Below, one piece after another: positions 1 to 6,068 of a DNA stretch of 16,805 nt (position 1 is its first letter; every line of letters begins with the position of its first letter). The DNA is taken from NCBI GenBank assembly GCA_046729895.1, contig JBKPHP010000174.1:1-16805 (forward strand), given 5' to 3'. The translations under genes were made by a program, and so were the position numbers. Below the pieces are notes generated by a model. That model did not search any database. It saw only the letters and a list, made by a program, of their open reading frames with translations, and had not been told where the DNA came from. The stretch comes from DASXBA01 sp046729895. GTDB lineage: Bacteria; Actinomycetota; Thermoleophilia; Solirubrobacterales; Thermoleophilaceae.

Positions 1-155
1 CCGTCGCCGTACTGGACGCTGTGCTCGAGCTCCTCCTCGACCACTGCGTAGCGCTGGGAATCCGACTCGACGAGCGTGACTTCGTGGTTCTTCTGGATCA
101 GCTCGCGCGCGAGGTTCCAGCCGACCTTGCCGGCGCCGACGATGACGACGTACAT
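1..155 (-). CDS. TrkA-type NAD-binding potassium uptake protein, N-terminal part (cut by window edge)
   Basis: Only the first 51 codons are present; the gene runs off the left edge. The product opens with a beta strand followed by the dinucleotide-binding loop GAGKVG at residues 7-12 and an acidic residue after the second strand (TLVES), which is the classic KTN/RCK Rossmann start. Such proteins sit on the cytoplasmic face of Trk/Ktr potassium channels and gate them in response to NAD(H) or other nucleotides. The ATG at 153-155 has an upstream purine-rich AGGAGAGG about 10 bases away, a good ribosome binding site. It follows a second KTN gene at 326-772 on the same strand, resembling the paired ceoB-ceoC genes of mycobacteria. 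No TrkH/KtrB-type channel gene is visible, although it could lie beyond the edge. Confidence 0.85.
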   Translation of the reverse strand, partial: MYVVIVGAGKVGWNLARELIQKNHEVTLVESDSQRYAVVEEELEHSVQYGD

Positions 156-325
156 GGTTAGGTGGCCTCTCCTCGGCCCACGTGCCCTCGGGGGGGCGCG
201 AGAGCGAGCTGGTCAAGGACGCAGGGCGAAGCCAATGTCGGAGCCATTGGCGACCCTGAGGACGCAGATCCAGCGAAGCTATCGCGCCTCATCCGAAGGT
301 GCGGGGGTCGAGGAGGGACCATCTA
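156..325 (-). other. Leader between the two TrkA-type genes, with an inverted repeat
   Basis: This 170-base stretch separates two co-directional KTN genes and I see no coding signal in it. It holds one clear inverted repeat: GCCAATG at 231-237 and CATTGGC at 245-251, a perfect 7-base arm with a 7-base spacer, about 76 bases upstream of the downstream ATG. No T-run follows it on either strand, so a simple intrinsic terminator is unlikely. It may be an operator or a leader hairpin. Confidence 0.4.
231..251. repeat. 7-bp inverted repeat in the leader of the second TrkA-type gene
   Basis: GCCAATG (231-237) and CATTGGC (245-251) are exact reverse complements separated by seven bases. This is visible directly in the sequence. 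Its function is unknown; an operator or a small hairpin in the leader are both possible. It does not resemble the inverted repeat at 858-888 upstream of the other TrkA-type gene. Confidence 0.45.
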
Positions 326-772
326 TTAGCCGGCCACTCCCTCGAACTTGATCTGGCCGCGAACTGCGGCCTCGAGGAGCTCGATGGCGGTCTGTGTCGG
401 GCAAATCGTCTGCAGCCCCTGCTCCGCGTACCACTTCGCGCGATAGGGATCCAGCACCCGGACCACGACGCGCTCGACGTTGAAGCGCCGCCGCGCGATC
501 TGGGCGATCACGAGGTTGGTGTTGTCGCCGTCCGTGGAGGCCACGAAGGCGTCGGCCTGCTCGATGCCTGCCTCGAGGAGGGCGTCGATCTCCAGGGCAG
601 TACCGACGGTGAAGCGGCCGCCGATCTCCTCCCAGGTCTCGGTCTGGTCGCGGTTCAGGAGCGCGATCGCCTCGGGGTCCTCATCAAGGACCGAGACCTC
701 GTGCCCCTCGGCGAGCATCTGCTTGGCGATCGCTGACCCGACCCGGCCGCTCCCGACGATCAGCACGAACAT
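326..772 (-). CDS. TrkA-N (KTN/RCK) domain potassium uptake regulator, short form
   Basis: A 148-residue protein beginning MFVLIVGSGRVG, with the nucleotide loop GSGRVG at residues 7-12, an acidic ribose-binding position (VLDEDPEA), and the later VASTDGDNTNLVIAQIAR segment typical of TrkA_N domains. It should bind NAD(H) or a related nucleotide and gate a Trk/Ktr potassium channel. I chose the ATG at 770-772 because the domain's first strand starts there; an in-frame upstream start at 820 would add 16 residues unlike the family. The protein ends about 30 residues after the Rossmann domain, so the usual TrkA_C (RCK_C) domain of about 70 residues is absent. The stop is TAA. It lies downstream of the permease operon after a 161-base gap and upstream of another KTN gene. 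Confidence 0.9.
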   Translation of the reverse strand: MFVLIVGSGRVGSAIAKQMLAEGHEVSVLDEDPEAIALLNRDQTETWEEIGGRFTVGTALEIDALLEAGIEQADAFVASTDGDNTNLVIAQIARRRFNVERVVVRVLDPYRAKWYAEQGLQTICPTQTAIELLEAAVRGQIKFEGVAG

Positions 773-933
773 ACTTCGCCCACAATACAACCGAAAATAG
801 CTGGCAGCTGGCAGTTGCACAGCCGGCAGAGGGGGGCGCGTGGCTGCTCTACAGGGGCACTTTGACCACCCATACGGTGGTCTAAGTGACTCTCTAGGCG
901 CAGGCGCAGCCAGCCGCCGGCTGACAGCCCGGG
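773..933 (-). other. Leader region between permease operon and TrkA-type gene
   Basis: A 161-base noncoding stretch. Just after the permease stop lie two short GC-rich palindromes (CAGCC/GGCTG at 909-921 and AGCCCGGGCT at 927-936) that could weakly terminate transcription, but no T-run follows on the minus strand. Further downstream is the 31-base inverted repeat at 858-888, then an AT-richer stretch (about 780-800) just before the TrkA-type start, where a minus-strand -10 element such as TATTTT or TATTGT could lie. A separate promoter for the TrkA-type genes is plausible but not proven. Confidence 0.4.
858..888. repeat. 31-base inverted repeat (12-bp stem with one mismatch)
   Basis: On the plus strand the left arm is CACTT (858-862), a mismatched T (863) and GACCACC (864-870); after a 5-base loop (871-875) the right arm is GGTGGTC (876-882), T (883) and AAGTG (884-888). 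Twelve of thirteen positions pair. There is no T-run on either side. Its location 86 bases upstream of the TrkA-type ATG suggests an operator or a leader hairpin; a bidirectional-type terminator is the alternative. Confidence 0.55.
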
Positions 934-2943
934 CTAAGGTGCGACCCCTTCCCTGACGCGGGTGCCGTCCTCGCTCGCCGGGGGAGCCGTGAGGATCACG
1001 TTGCAGGGAGCCTTCTCGACGACATAGCGGGTGGTGTCGCCAACGAAGCGATCTCGCGCGCGCCCGCGGCCGCCGAGCAGCGCTCCGCCGCGGATGCGGG
1101 TGGGCTGCTCGGCCGCGAGCACGATCGCCTCCACGCCGCGCCGCTTGGCCTCAGCCACGATCGCCGCACCGGCCGTCCGCCCCCGCACCATCGCGGTGGC
1201 CACCTCCACGCCCTCGTACTCCTCCCCAACCTGCTTGGCTCGCGCCAAGACGCGCTTGGCCTCGCCTATCCGCTCCTCGGGCACCCGCGCGTCGATGGGC
1301 AGCGACATCGGGATCTCGAACACGTAGAGCGCCTCCAGCACGGCTCCCCCCTCCCCCTCCTCGGCGTGCTCGGCGGCGAGCCGACCGGCGGTGCCGACGA
1401 TGTCGTCGTCCAGCTCCTCGCCGAATACAGGCACGAGAATGCTGCCGTACTCGATCTCGGGCTCCTCCTTCAGCACCGCCTCGGGCACCGTGAAGCGCTT
1501 GCGCAGCGGCTTGTCCTGACTGCGGCGATAGACCACGTAGAGCGTGATCCCGACCACCATCCAGATGCCGCCGGCCAGCCGCGCCCCCTGGTGCAGCACG
1601 ATCACGCTGACCCATCCGGCCGCGCTCAGCAGCGCGCCGATCGCCGCGGGCAGGGGGATTGACCCACCGTGCACCCGGACCGAGAGGGGCACCCGGAAGG
1701 CGCGGGGGCGGCCGGCCTCCGTGAAGCGGAGCACGATGACCGAGAGGTGGGCAAGCGTGAAGGAGAGCATCGCCCCGAAGGCGAACAGCCCGGCCAGAAA
1801 GTCCACGTCGCCGGGCAGGGTCAGCGCGAACGCGAGCAGCGCGGCGATCCCGATCGCGACGTACGGCGTGCCCCGGCGCTCATGCAGCCGACCGGCGAGG
1901 CTCGGTATCTGGCGATTCCTGGCGAGCGAGTAGGAGAGCCGCGCTACGCCGAGCATCTGGCCGTTGGCGGCCTGGATCAGAACCACGGCACCCATGACCC
2001 CCACGGCGTAGCGGAACGTGTCCATCACCCAGCCCGGGTCGAAGGCGGACACGATGCCCAGCACGGGGGCCTCGGCGTAGCGGTCTCCCAGGGCGGTGGT
2101 ACCTCCCTCGACCGGGACCGCCATCAGGGCGAGCACGGACATGCCCCCGAACAGCACGAACACGCCGGCCGCGCCCACGATCACCACGCGCCGCAGACCC
2201 CCCTTGCCCACTCGGACCTCTCCAGCCAGACCGGACGCGGCCTCGATGCCGGTGGTCGCGACGGTGGCCACTGTTGCCGCGAACACTAGGTCGTCCCAGG
2301 CCGGCGTCGAGCCGAGGTGGATCGAGTCGAGGATCAGGCTCGGGTGGAAGAGAGTCGCGAAGCCGAACGCCAGGATCGCGACGAACAGGAGGAGGTTCAG
2401 GAGCGACACCTGAAGGACGCCACGCACGCGCTCGGCGCTTATCCCGCGGACGTTGAAAGCGACCACCGTGACCAGGGTTGCCGCCGCGATGGCCAACTCC
2501 ACTCCCGAATCGCCGGCCCCGCCCCAGAACGCCTCGAGGTAGTGCGGGACCGCGAAGGCGAGAAAGGCCAGCACGATCAGGTAGTCCAGGATGATCGCCC
2601 AGCCGGCGATGAAGCTCCAGAGCTCGTCGAACGCGTAGCGAGCGAAGGTCGAGGCGCCGCCGCGCTCCGGGTGCAGGGAGTTGCCTTCTACGTAGGTGAG
2701 CATGGTCACCACGAAGAAGACGCCGGCCAGGACGAACACGAGCGGGGTGAGGCCCAATGCGTCGCCGGCCACCACGCCCAGCGCGAAGTAGATCGATGAG
2801 CCCACCGCGCTGAGCGCGATCGCGAACAATGCCGGCTCGCCGAGCCCGCGGGCGATCCGGGCGCCGGCCTCCTCGGAGCCCCGTCTCAGCTGTGCGCGGA
2901 CGCGTACCGCCGCCGGCGGCGCGCCTCCGTCCCCGCCACTCAC
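934..2943 (-). CDS. APC-superfamily permease with C-terminal universal stress (UspA) domain
   Basis: A membrane transporter of about 12 helices (residues about 35-465) followed by a cytoplasmic Usp-like domain (about 497-655). The first helix has the broken-helix motif AVGSSIYFALG (residues 46-56), corresponding to the substrate-binding glycine loop of APC transporters. The Usp part shows ILVPVFGE, a PIDARVPEE segment and a late glycine-rich stretch before CNVILTAP. The family imports amino acids, polyamines or, in some branches, potassium; the substrate here cannot be read from sequence. The GTG at 2941-2943 overlaps the stop of the 64-residue gene by four bases (GTGA), which favours translational coupling; an upstream GTG at 2967 is possible but lacks a ribosome binding site. 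It is a paralogue of the permease at 3148-5031. The stop is TAG. Confidence 0.88.
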   Translation of the reverse strand: MSGGDGGAPPAAVRVRAQLRRGSEEAGARIARGLGEPALFAIALSAVGSSIYFALGVVAGDALGLTPLVFVLAGVFFVVTMLTYVEGNSLHPERGGASTFARYAFDELWSFIAGWAIILDYLIVLAFLAFAVPHYLEAFWGGAGDSGVELAIAAATLVTVVAFNVRGISAERVRGVLQVSLLNLLLFVAILAFGFATLFHPSLILDSIHLGSTPAWDDLVFAATVATVATTGIEAASGLAGEVRVGKGGLRRVVIVGAAGVFVLFGGMSVLALMAVPVEGGTTALGDRYAEAPVLGIVSAFDPGWVMDTFRYAVGVMGAVVLIQAANGQMLGVARLSYSLARNRQIPSLAGRLHERRGTPYVAIGIAALLAFALTLPGDVDFLAGLFAFGAMLSFTLAHLSVIVLRFTEAGRPRAFRVPLSVRVHGGSIPLPAAIGALLSAAGWVSVIVLHQGARLAGGIWMVVGITLYVVYRRSQDKPLRKRFTVPEAVLKEEPEIEYGSILVPVFGEELDDDIVGTAGRLAAEHAEEGEGGAVLEALYVFEIPMSLPIDARVPEERIGEAKRVLARAKQVGEEYEGVEVATAMVRGRTAGAAIVAEAKRRGVEAIVLAAEQPTRIRGGALLGGRGRARDRFVGDTTRYVVEKAPCNVILTAPPASEDGTRVREGVAP

Positions 2944-3134
2944 CGCGGTCCGCCGCGCGCGAGCCACAGGCGCGCCGCGCCCAGTAGGGCGAAGAGCACC
3001 CCCACCACCACGCCGATGGCAAGCGCCCCGCCCCCGCGGGCGAGCGCCGTCACCACCATGGCTATGCCGAGGACCAGCAGCAGCGCGCTGAGCGTGCGGG
3101 TCGACGCGATGTAGGCGCGTTGCACGCCCAACAT
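2940..3134 (-). CDS. Small two-helix membrane protein, unknown function
   Basis: A 64-residue protein with two predicted membrane helices (about residues 14-32 and 37-57) joined by a short glycine-rich turn, and an Arg-containing C-terminus (RLWLARGGPR). I do not recognise a family. The ATG at 3132-3134 lies 13 bases after the stop of the upstream permease and the TGA stop overlaps the next permease start by four bases, so it is almost certainly translated as part of the same operon. A Shine-Dalgarno sequence is weak (GGGAC). Its position between two related permeases suggests an accessory or assembly subunit, which is inference only. Confidence 0.7.
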   Translation of the reverse strand: MLGVQRAYIASTRTLSALLLVLGIAMVVTALARGGGALAIGVVVGVLFALLGAARLWLARGGPR

Positions 3135-3147
3135 CGTAGTCCCGAGC

Positions 3148-5031
3148 TCAGGCTGCCTTCGGCACTTCGGGCCGCTCGCGGGACGCGTCGATGATGACTC
3201 TCGTGGGACGGTCGGAGAGCACGGTCTCGAGCGTCTTGCCGAACAGGCTGGAGCCCGTGCGCCGTGGCGGTAGCGTCATCACGATGGCGCGCGCGTTGAT
3301 CTCCCTTGCTTCCTCGACGATCCGACGTCCCGCCTGCCCGGGCCGGACCTTCTCCGGGTGCCCCGTCACGCGCCGACCGCCGTGCACGCGGGCCGAGTCG
3401 ATCACGGCCTGGGCGCGAGCCTCGGCGTCCGGCATCTGCGCGTCGATCGGCGAGTTCGGCGGCACCGTGATCGTCACGAGCACATGGATTCCCCGCCTGC
3501 GCCTTGCCGCCAACCGGGCGGCCGTGGCGACGGCGCCGGGCGAGTAGTTGCCGTCCTCGAACGCCACGAGCACCGACTCATACTCGACCTCGTGCTCGAC
3601 CGCCGGCTTGGGCAGGACGATCTTGTGTGTCTCTGTGAGCGGCAGCCCCTGCCGGCGCCGATAGAGCACGTACGTGGTGAGGCCAAGCGCCAGCCAGATC
3701 GCTCCCGCAACCAGCGTCTCGAAGTTGAGAATCGTGACCACCACGAAGGCCATCGCGGTCCCCAGCCCCCCGAGGAGCGCGAACAGCGGCAGATCGCGGC
3801 CGCGGAAGCGCAGGTTGCCCGGCCCTCGCCACGGTCGCTCGGCGTCAGGGTGCTTGATCCTCAGCGCGACGACGGACATGTGCGCGATCGTGAACGAGAG
3901 CATCGCGCCGAAGGCGTAGATGGTGCCCAGGAAGTCGGCCTTCCCGGGAAGGATCGTGATGCACGCCACCAGACCGAACAGGACGATGGCGATGTACGGT
4001 GTCCGGAAGCGAGGGTGCAGCCGGCGGAGGCCTTCCGGCAGCTGTCGGTACTGGCCCATCGAGTAGGTCAGCCGCGAGACGCCGATCATCCCAGCGTTGG
4101 TCGCGATGAACAGGATGGTCGAGGCGAGGATGCCCACGTAGATCTCCGCCGCCCCGCTCAGCGCCCCCAGGTCGATGTTCTTGACGACTCCGAGGATCGG
4201 GTCGTCAGCGAAGCCGCCTTCCTCCTTCGACAGCGCGAGCGCCGTCTCGCCGTTGTGAACGGGCATGGCCGAGAGGGCCACCGAGGGCAGGAAGGCGTAG
4301 ATGGCGAACACGGCGGCGACCACTGCCCCTATACCTCGGGGAATCGTGCGGCTGTAGTCGCGGGCCTCCTCCGCCATGTTGGAGATCGTCTCGATGCCGG
4401 TATAGGCGACCATTCCCACCGGGATCGCGATCAGGAAGTCGTCCACCTGGGGGGCGGTGCCGAAGTCGACGTTGTTCACGAGCGTGTCAGGCGAGAGGAC
4501 CAGCACCGCTCCGACCACCACGAGGACGAGCTGGGTCAGGAAGTCGGCGATCGCCAGGAAGACGTTCAGGCTGGCCGACTCCTTGACGCCCACCACGTTG
4601 AGGGCCACCAGGATCGCCACCACCCCGATGCCGGCGACGATGTCGGCCGGCGACTCGCCTAGCGGACTCCAGAAGACGCCCAGGTAGTGGGGTACGAAGA
4701 AGGCCGAGATCGCGACCGTGATGATGTAGTTGAGCATCTGGCCCCAGGCGGCGAAGAAGGACCAGAACTCGTTGAAGGCCCGGCGGGCGAAGCTCGACGA
4801 GCCGCCGGCCTCGGGGTACATGGTGGTCGCCTCGGCGTACGTGGCGGCCGTGCACGCGAAGATCAGCCCGGCGATGATGAACACCACCGGCGTCATGCCG
4901 AGGGCGAAGATCGCCACCAGCCCGAGGGCGTAGTAGATCGAGCTTCCTACGTTGCCGTAGGCCGTGCTGAAGAGCGCCCCCGTGCCGAGCACGCGTTCCA
5001 GTCCACGCCCCTTCGGTGCGTACTCGGCCAT
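3148..5031 (-). CDS. APC-superfamily permease with C-terminal universal stress (UspA) domain
   Basis: A 627-residue transporter with about 12 membrane helices (about residues 15-460) and a C-terminal Usp-like cytoplasmic domain (about 482-620; ESVLVAFEDGNYSPGA, then PIDAQMPDAE, then GSSLFGKTLETVLSDRPTRVII). The first helix carries GNVGSSIYYALG at 26-37. This resembles the first-helix motif of KUP-type potassium transporters (GDIGTSPLYA as I remember it), except that the key Asp is Asn. Other conserved blocks (TYAEATTMYPEAGGSSSFARRAFNE; AFGAMLSFTIAHMSVVALR, split here for readability) recur in the downstream paralogue. The substrate may be an amino acid or a cation and is unresolved. The start is ATG at 5029-5031, 22 bases after the EamA stop, with only a weak ribosome binding site. 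It is probably co-transcribed with the EamA gene. Confidence 0.88.
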   Translation of the reverse strand: MAEYAPKGRGLERVLGTGALFSTAYGNVGSSIYYALGLVAIFALGMTPVVFIIAGLIFACTAATYAEATTMYPEAGGSSSFARRAFNEFWSFFAAWGQMLNYIITVAISAFFVPHYLGVFWSPLGESPADIVAGIGVVAILVALNVVGVKESASLNVFLAIADFLTQLVLVVVGAVLVLSPDTLVNNVDFGTAPQVDDFLIAIPVGMVAYTGIETISNMAEEARDYSRTIPRGIGAVVAAVFAIYAFLPSVALSAMPVHNGETALALSKEEGGFADDPILGVVKNIDLGALSGAAEIYVGILASTILFIATNAGMIGVSRLTYSMGQYRQLPEGLRRLHPRFRTPYIAIVLFGLVACITILPGKADFLGTIYAFGAMLSFTIAHMSVVALRIKHPDAERPWRGPGNLRFRGRDLPLFALLGGLGTAMAFVVVTILNFETLVAGAIWLALGLTTYVLYRRRQGLPLTETHKIVLPKPAVEHEVEYESVLVAFEDGNYSPGAVATAARLAARRRRGIHVLVTITVPPNSPIDAQMPDAEARAQAVIDSARVHGGRRVTGHPEKVRPGQAGRRIVEEAREINARAIVMTLPPRRTGSSLFGKTLETVLSDRPTRVIIDASRERPEVPKAA

Positions 5032-5053
5032 CTCGTGACAAAGCTACAACGCG

Positions 5054-5902
5054 CTATCCGACTGCGAGCGCGGCTATGCCCAGAACGATCACTGCCGCGG
5101 CCGCCAGCCGATGCCCGATCCCCTCCTCGGCGAGCACCGTGGTACCGAGAGCGGTCGCTATCAGGATGCTCACCTCGCGGGCGGGCGCCACGTAGCTGAC
5201 GGGTGCCCGGGCGAGCGCGAAGAGGACGAGGATGTAGGCCAGCGGGCTGAGGAGGCCAACACCCAGCGCCTGCCACTTTGAGCTCTCCCAGCTACGGCGT
5301 ACGGCGTCCGGGCGCTGGAGCACCCAGGGGCTCAGCAGCAACGTGTTCGTGAGGCCCAGGCCCCAGAAGTAGACGATCGGCGAGATGTCCTGGTCGCCGA
5401 CGGCCTGCTTGTCCCAGAGCGTGTAGGCGGCGATCGAGACGGCGGTCAGCAGGGCGAACACGATCCCCGCCTCCTGGGCGCGGCTTGGGCGAGTGGCGAG
5501 CGAGAGGACGGCGCCGAGGATCAGCGCGGCCCCGGCCAGCGCCAGCGGACTCGGTCGCTCGGCGAGCAAGGCGATCGCGGCGATCGTGGCCAGCAGCGGC
5601 CCGGTGCCGCGCGCGAGCGGATAGACGAGCGAGAGGTCCCCGTCGCGGTAGGCCCGCTGCAGCAGGACGAAGTAGATGCTGTGGAGAGCCCCGCTCACAA
5701 CCATGAAGCCGAAGGCGGCCGCGCCCAGCCTGCCGGGCGCGACCAGAAGGGCGACCAGCAGGACCGGCAGGTAGAGCAGGCAGCCCGCCACCGCGCCGAG
5801 CCACACGAATGTGGTGCCGCCCTCCGCGGTCTTCGCGAACAGGTTCCAGCCGGCGTGGGCCAGCGCGGCGATGAGAACGAGAAGCAGGGCGAAGCTGGAC
5901 AA
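5054..5902 (-). CDS. EamA/DMT-superfamily transporter, probably riboswitch-controlled
   Basis: A 282-residue protein with ten predicted membrane helices in two EamA repeats (about 1-133 and 145-282). The N-terminus ALAHAGWNLFAK and the late APVSYVAPAREVSILIATALG segment are typical of drug/metabolite transporters. The start is TTG at 5900-5902, supported by AGGAG five bases upstream; there is no better in-frame start. The 150-base leader in front matches the ykkC riboswitch family, whose guanidine-I members mainly control guanidine exporters of the SMR family (also DMT superfamily) and guanidine-degrading enzymes. Export of guanidine or a guanidinium compound is therefore the leading guess, but EamA proteins also move amino acids and other metabolites. 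Two APC-Usp permeases follow after 22 bases. The stop is TAG. Confidence 0.88.
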   Translation of the reverse strand: MSSFALLLVLIAALAHAGWNLFAKTAEGGTTFVWLGAVAGCLLYLPVLLVALLVAPGRLGAAAFGFMVVSGALHSIYFVLLQRAYRDGDLSLVYPLARGTGPLLATIAAIALLAERPSPLALAGAALILGAVLSLATRPSRAQEAGIVFALLTAVSIAAYTLWDKQAVGDQDISPIVYFWGLGLTNTLLLSPWVLQRPDAVRRSWESSKWQALGVGLLSPLAYILVLFALARAPVSYVAPAREVSILIATALGTTVLAEEGIGHRLAAAAVIVLGIAALAVG

Positions 5903-5917
5903 GGGCGCTCCTGGCAG

Positions 5918-5930
5918 GGGGAAGATCCCC
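5918..5930 (-). promoter_or_regulatory. Candidate expression-platform hairpin of the ykkC-type leader
   Basis: On the minus strand GGGGA and TCCCC flank a TCT loop, a perfect 5-bp hairpin that starts inside the aptamer's 3' strand and ends six bases before the ribosome binding site. Forming it would pull bases out of the aptamer's closing helix, so it is a candidate switch element. There is no U-run after it, which points to translational rather than transcriptional control. Confidence 0.4.
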
Positions 5931-6048
5931 TCCTGGCTTCTATCCCTTCAGGTGTGGGCCACTCGGCCCTGGCGCCGCTCGGTCTCAGTCCCCCAGGCCC
6001 TCACTGTCACTGGCCCTCGGCACGGGCAGGGGCGGAACCCTAGGCGCA
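5925..6048 (-). ncRNA. ykkC-family riboswitch, guanidine-I type most likely
   Basis: The minus-strand leader of the EamA gene contains, in order, the conserved blocks of the ykkC class as I remember them: CUAGGGUUCCG (6043 down to 6033); a variable arm closed by CCCC/GGGG; ACUGAGACCGAG (5989 to 5978), matching the CUGGUCCGAG block; a hairpin GGGCC-GAGU-GGCCC directly before ACAC (5955 to 5952); and GGGAUAGAAGCCAGGAGGGG (5946 to 5927), matching GGGAUAAAAGCCCGGGAGA. The order, spacing and adjacent hairpin fit well. Guanidine-I (subtype 1) is favoured because a DMT transporter follows; subtype 2 members (ppGpp, PRPP or nucleotide-sensing) cannot be excluded by eye. It begins about 20 bases after the stop of the upstream pseudogene. 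Confidence 0.75.
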
Positions 6049-6068
6049 ACCGCTTGCTGGCCAACAGG

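Noticed and set aside
773..933. A cyclic-di-AMP (ydaO-type) riboswitch before the potassium-regulator genes
   Set aside because: The context invites it, but I could not find the conserved blocks of that class; only the inverted repeat is evident.
909..936. Short GC palindromes after the permease stop as an intrinsic terminator
   Set aside because: Stems are only five bases, no T-run follows on the minus strand, and such palindromes are frequent in this GC-rich DNA.
4240..4265. TTGTGAAC resembling half of a Rex operator
   Set aside because: It lies inside the permease coding sequence and has no matching second half.
3358..4662. Long open frame on the plus strand opposite the APC-Usp permease, and similar ones at 7129-8274 and 9125-10000
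   Set aside because: They are His/Arg/Asp/Gly-rich readings antisense to clear family members; long antisense frames are expected in high-GC codon usage.
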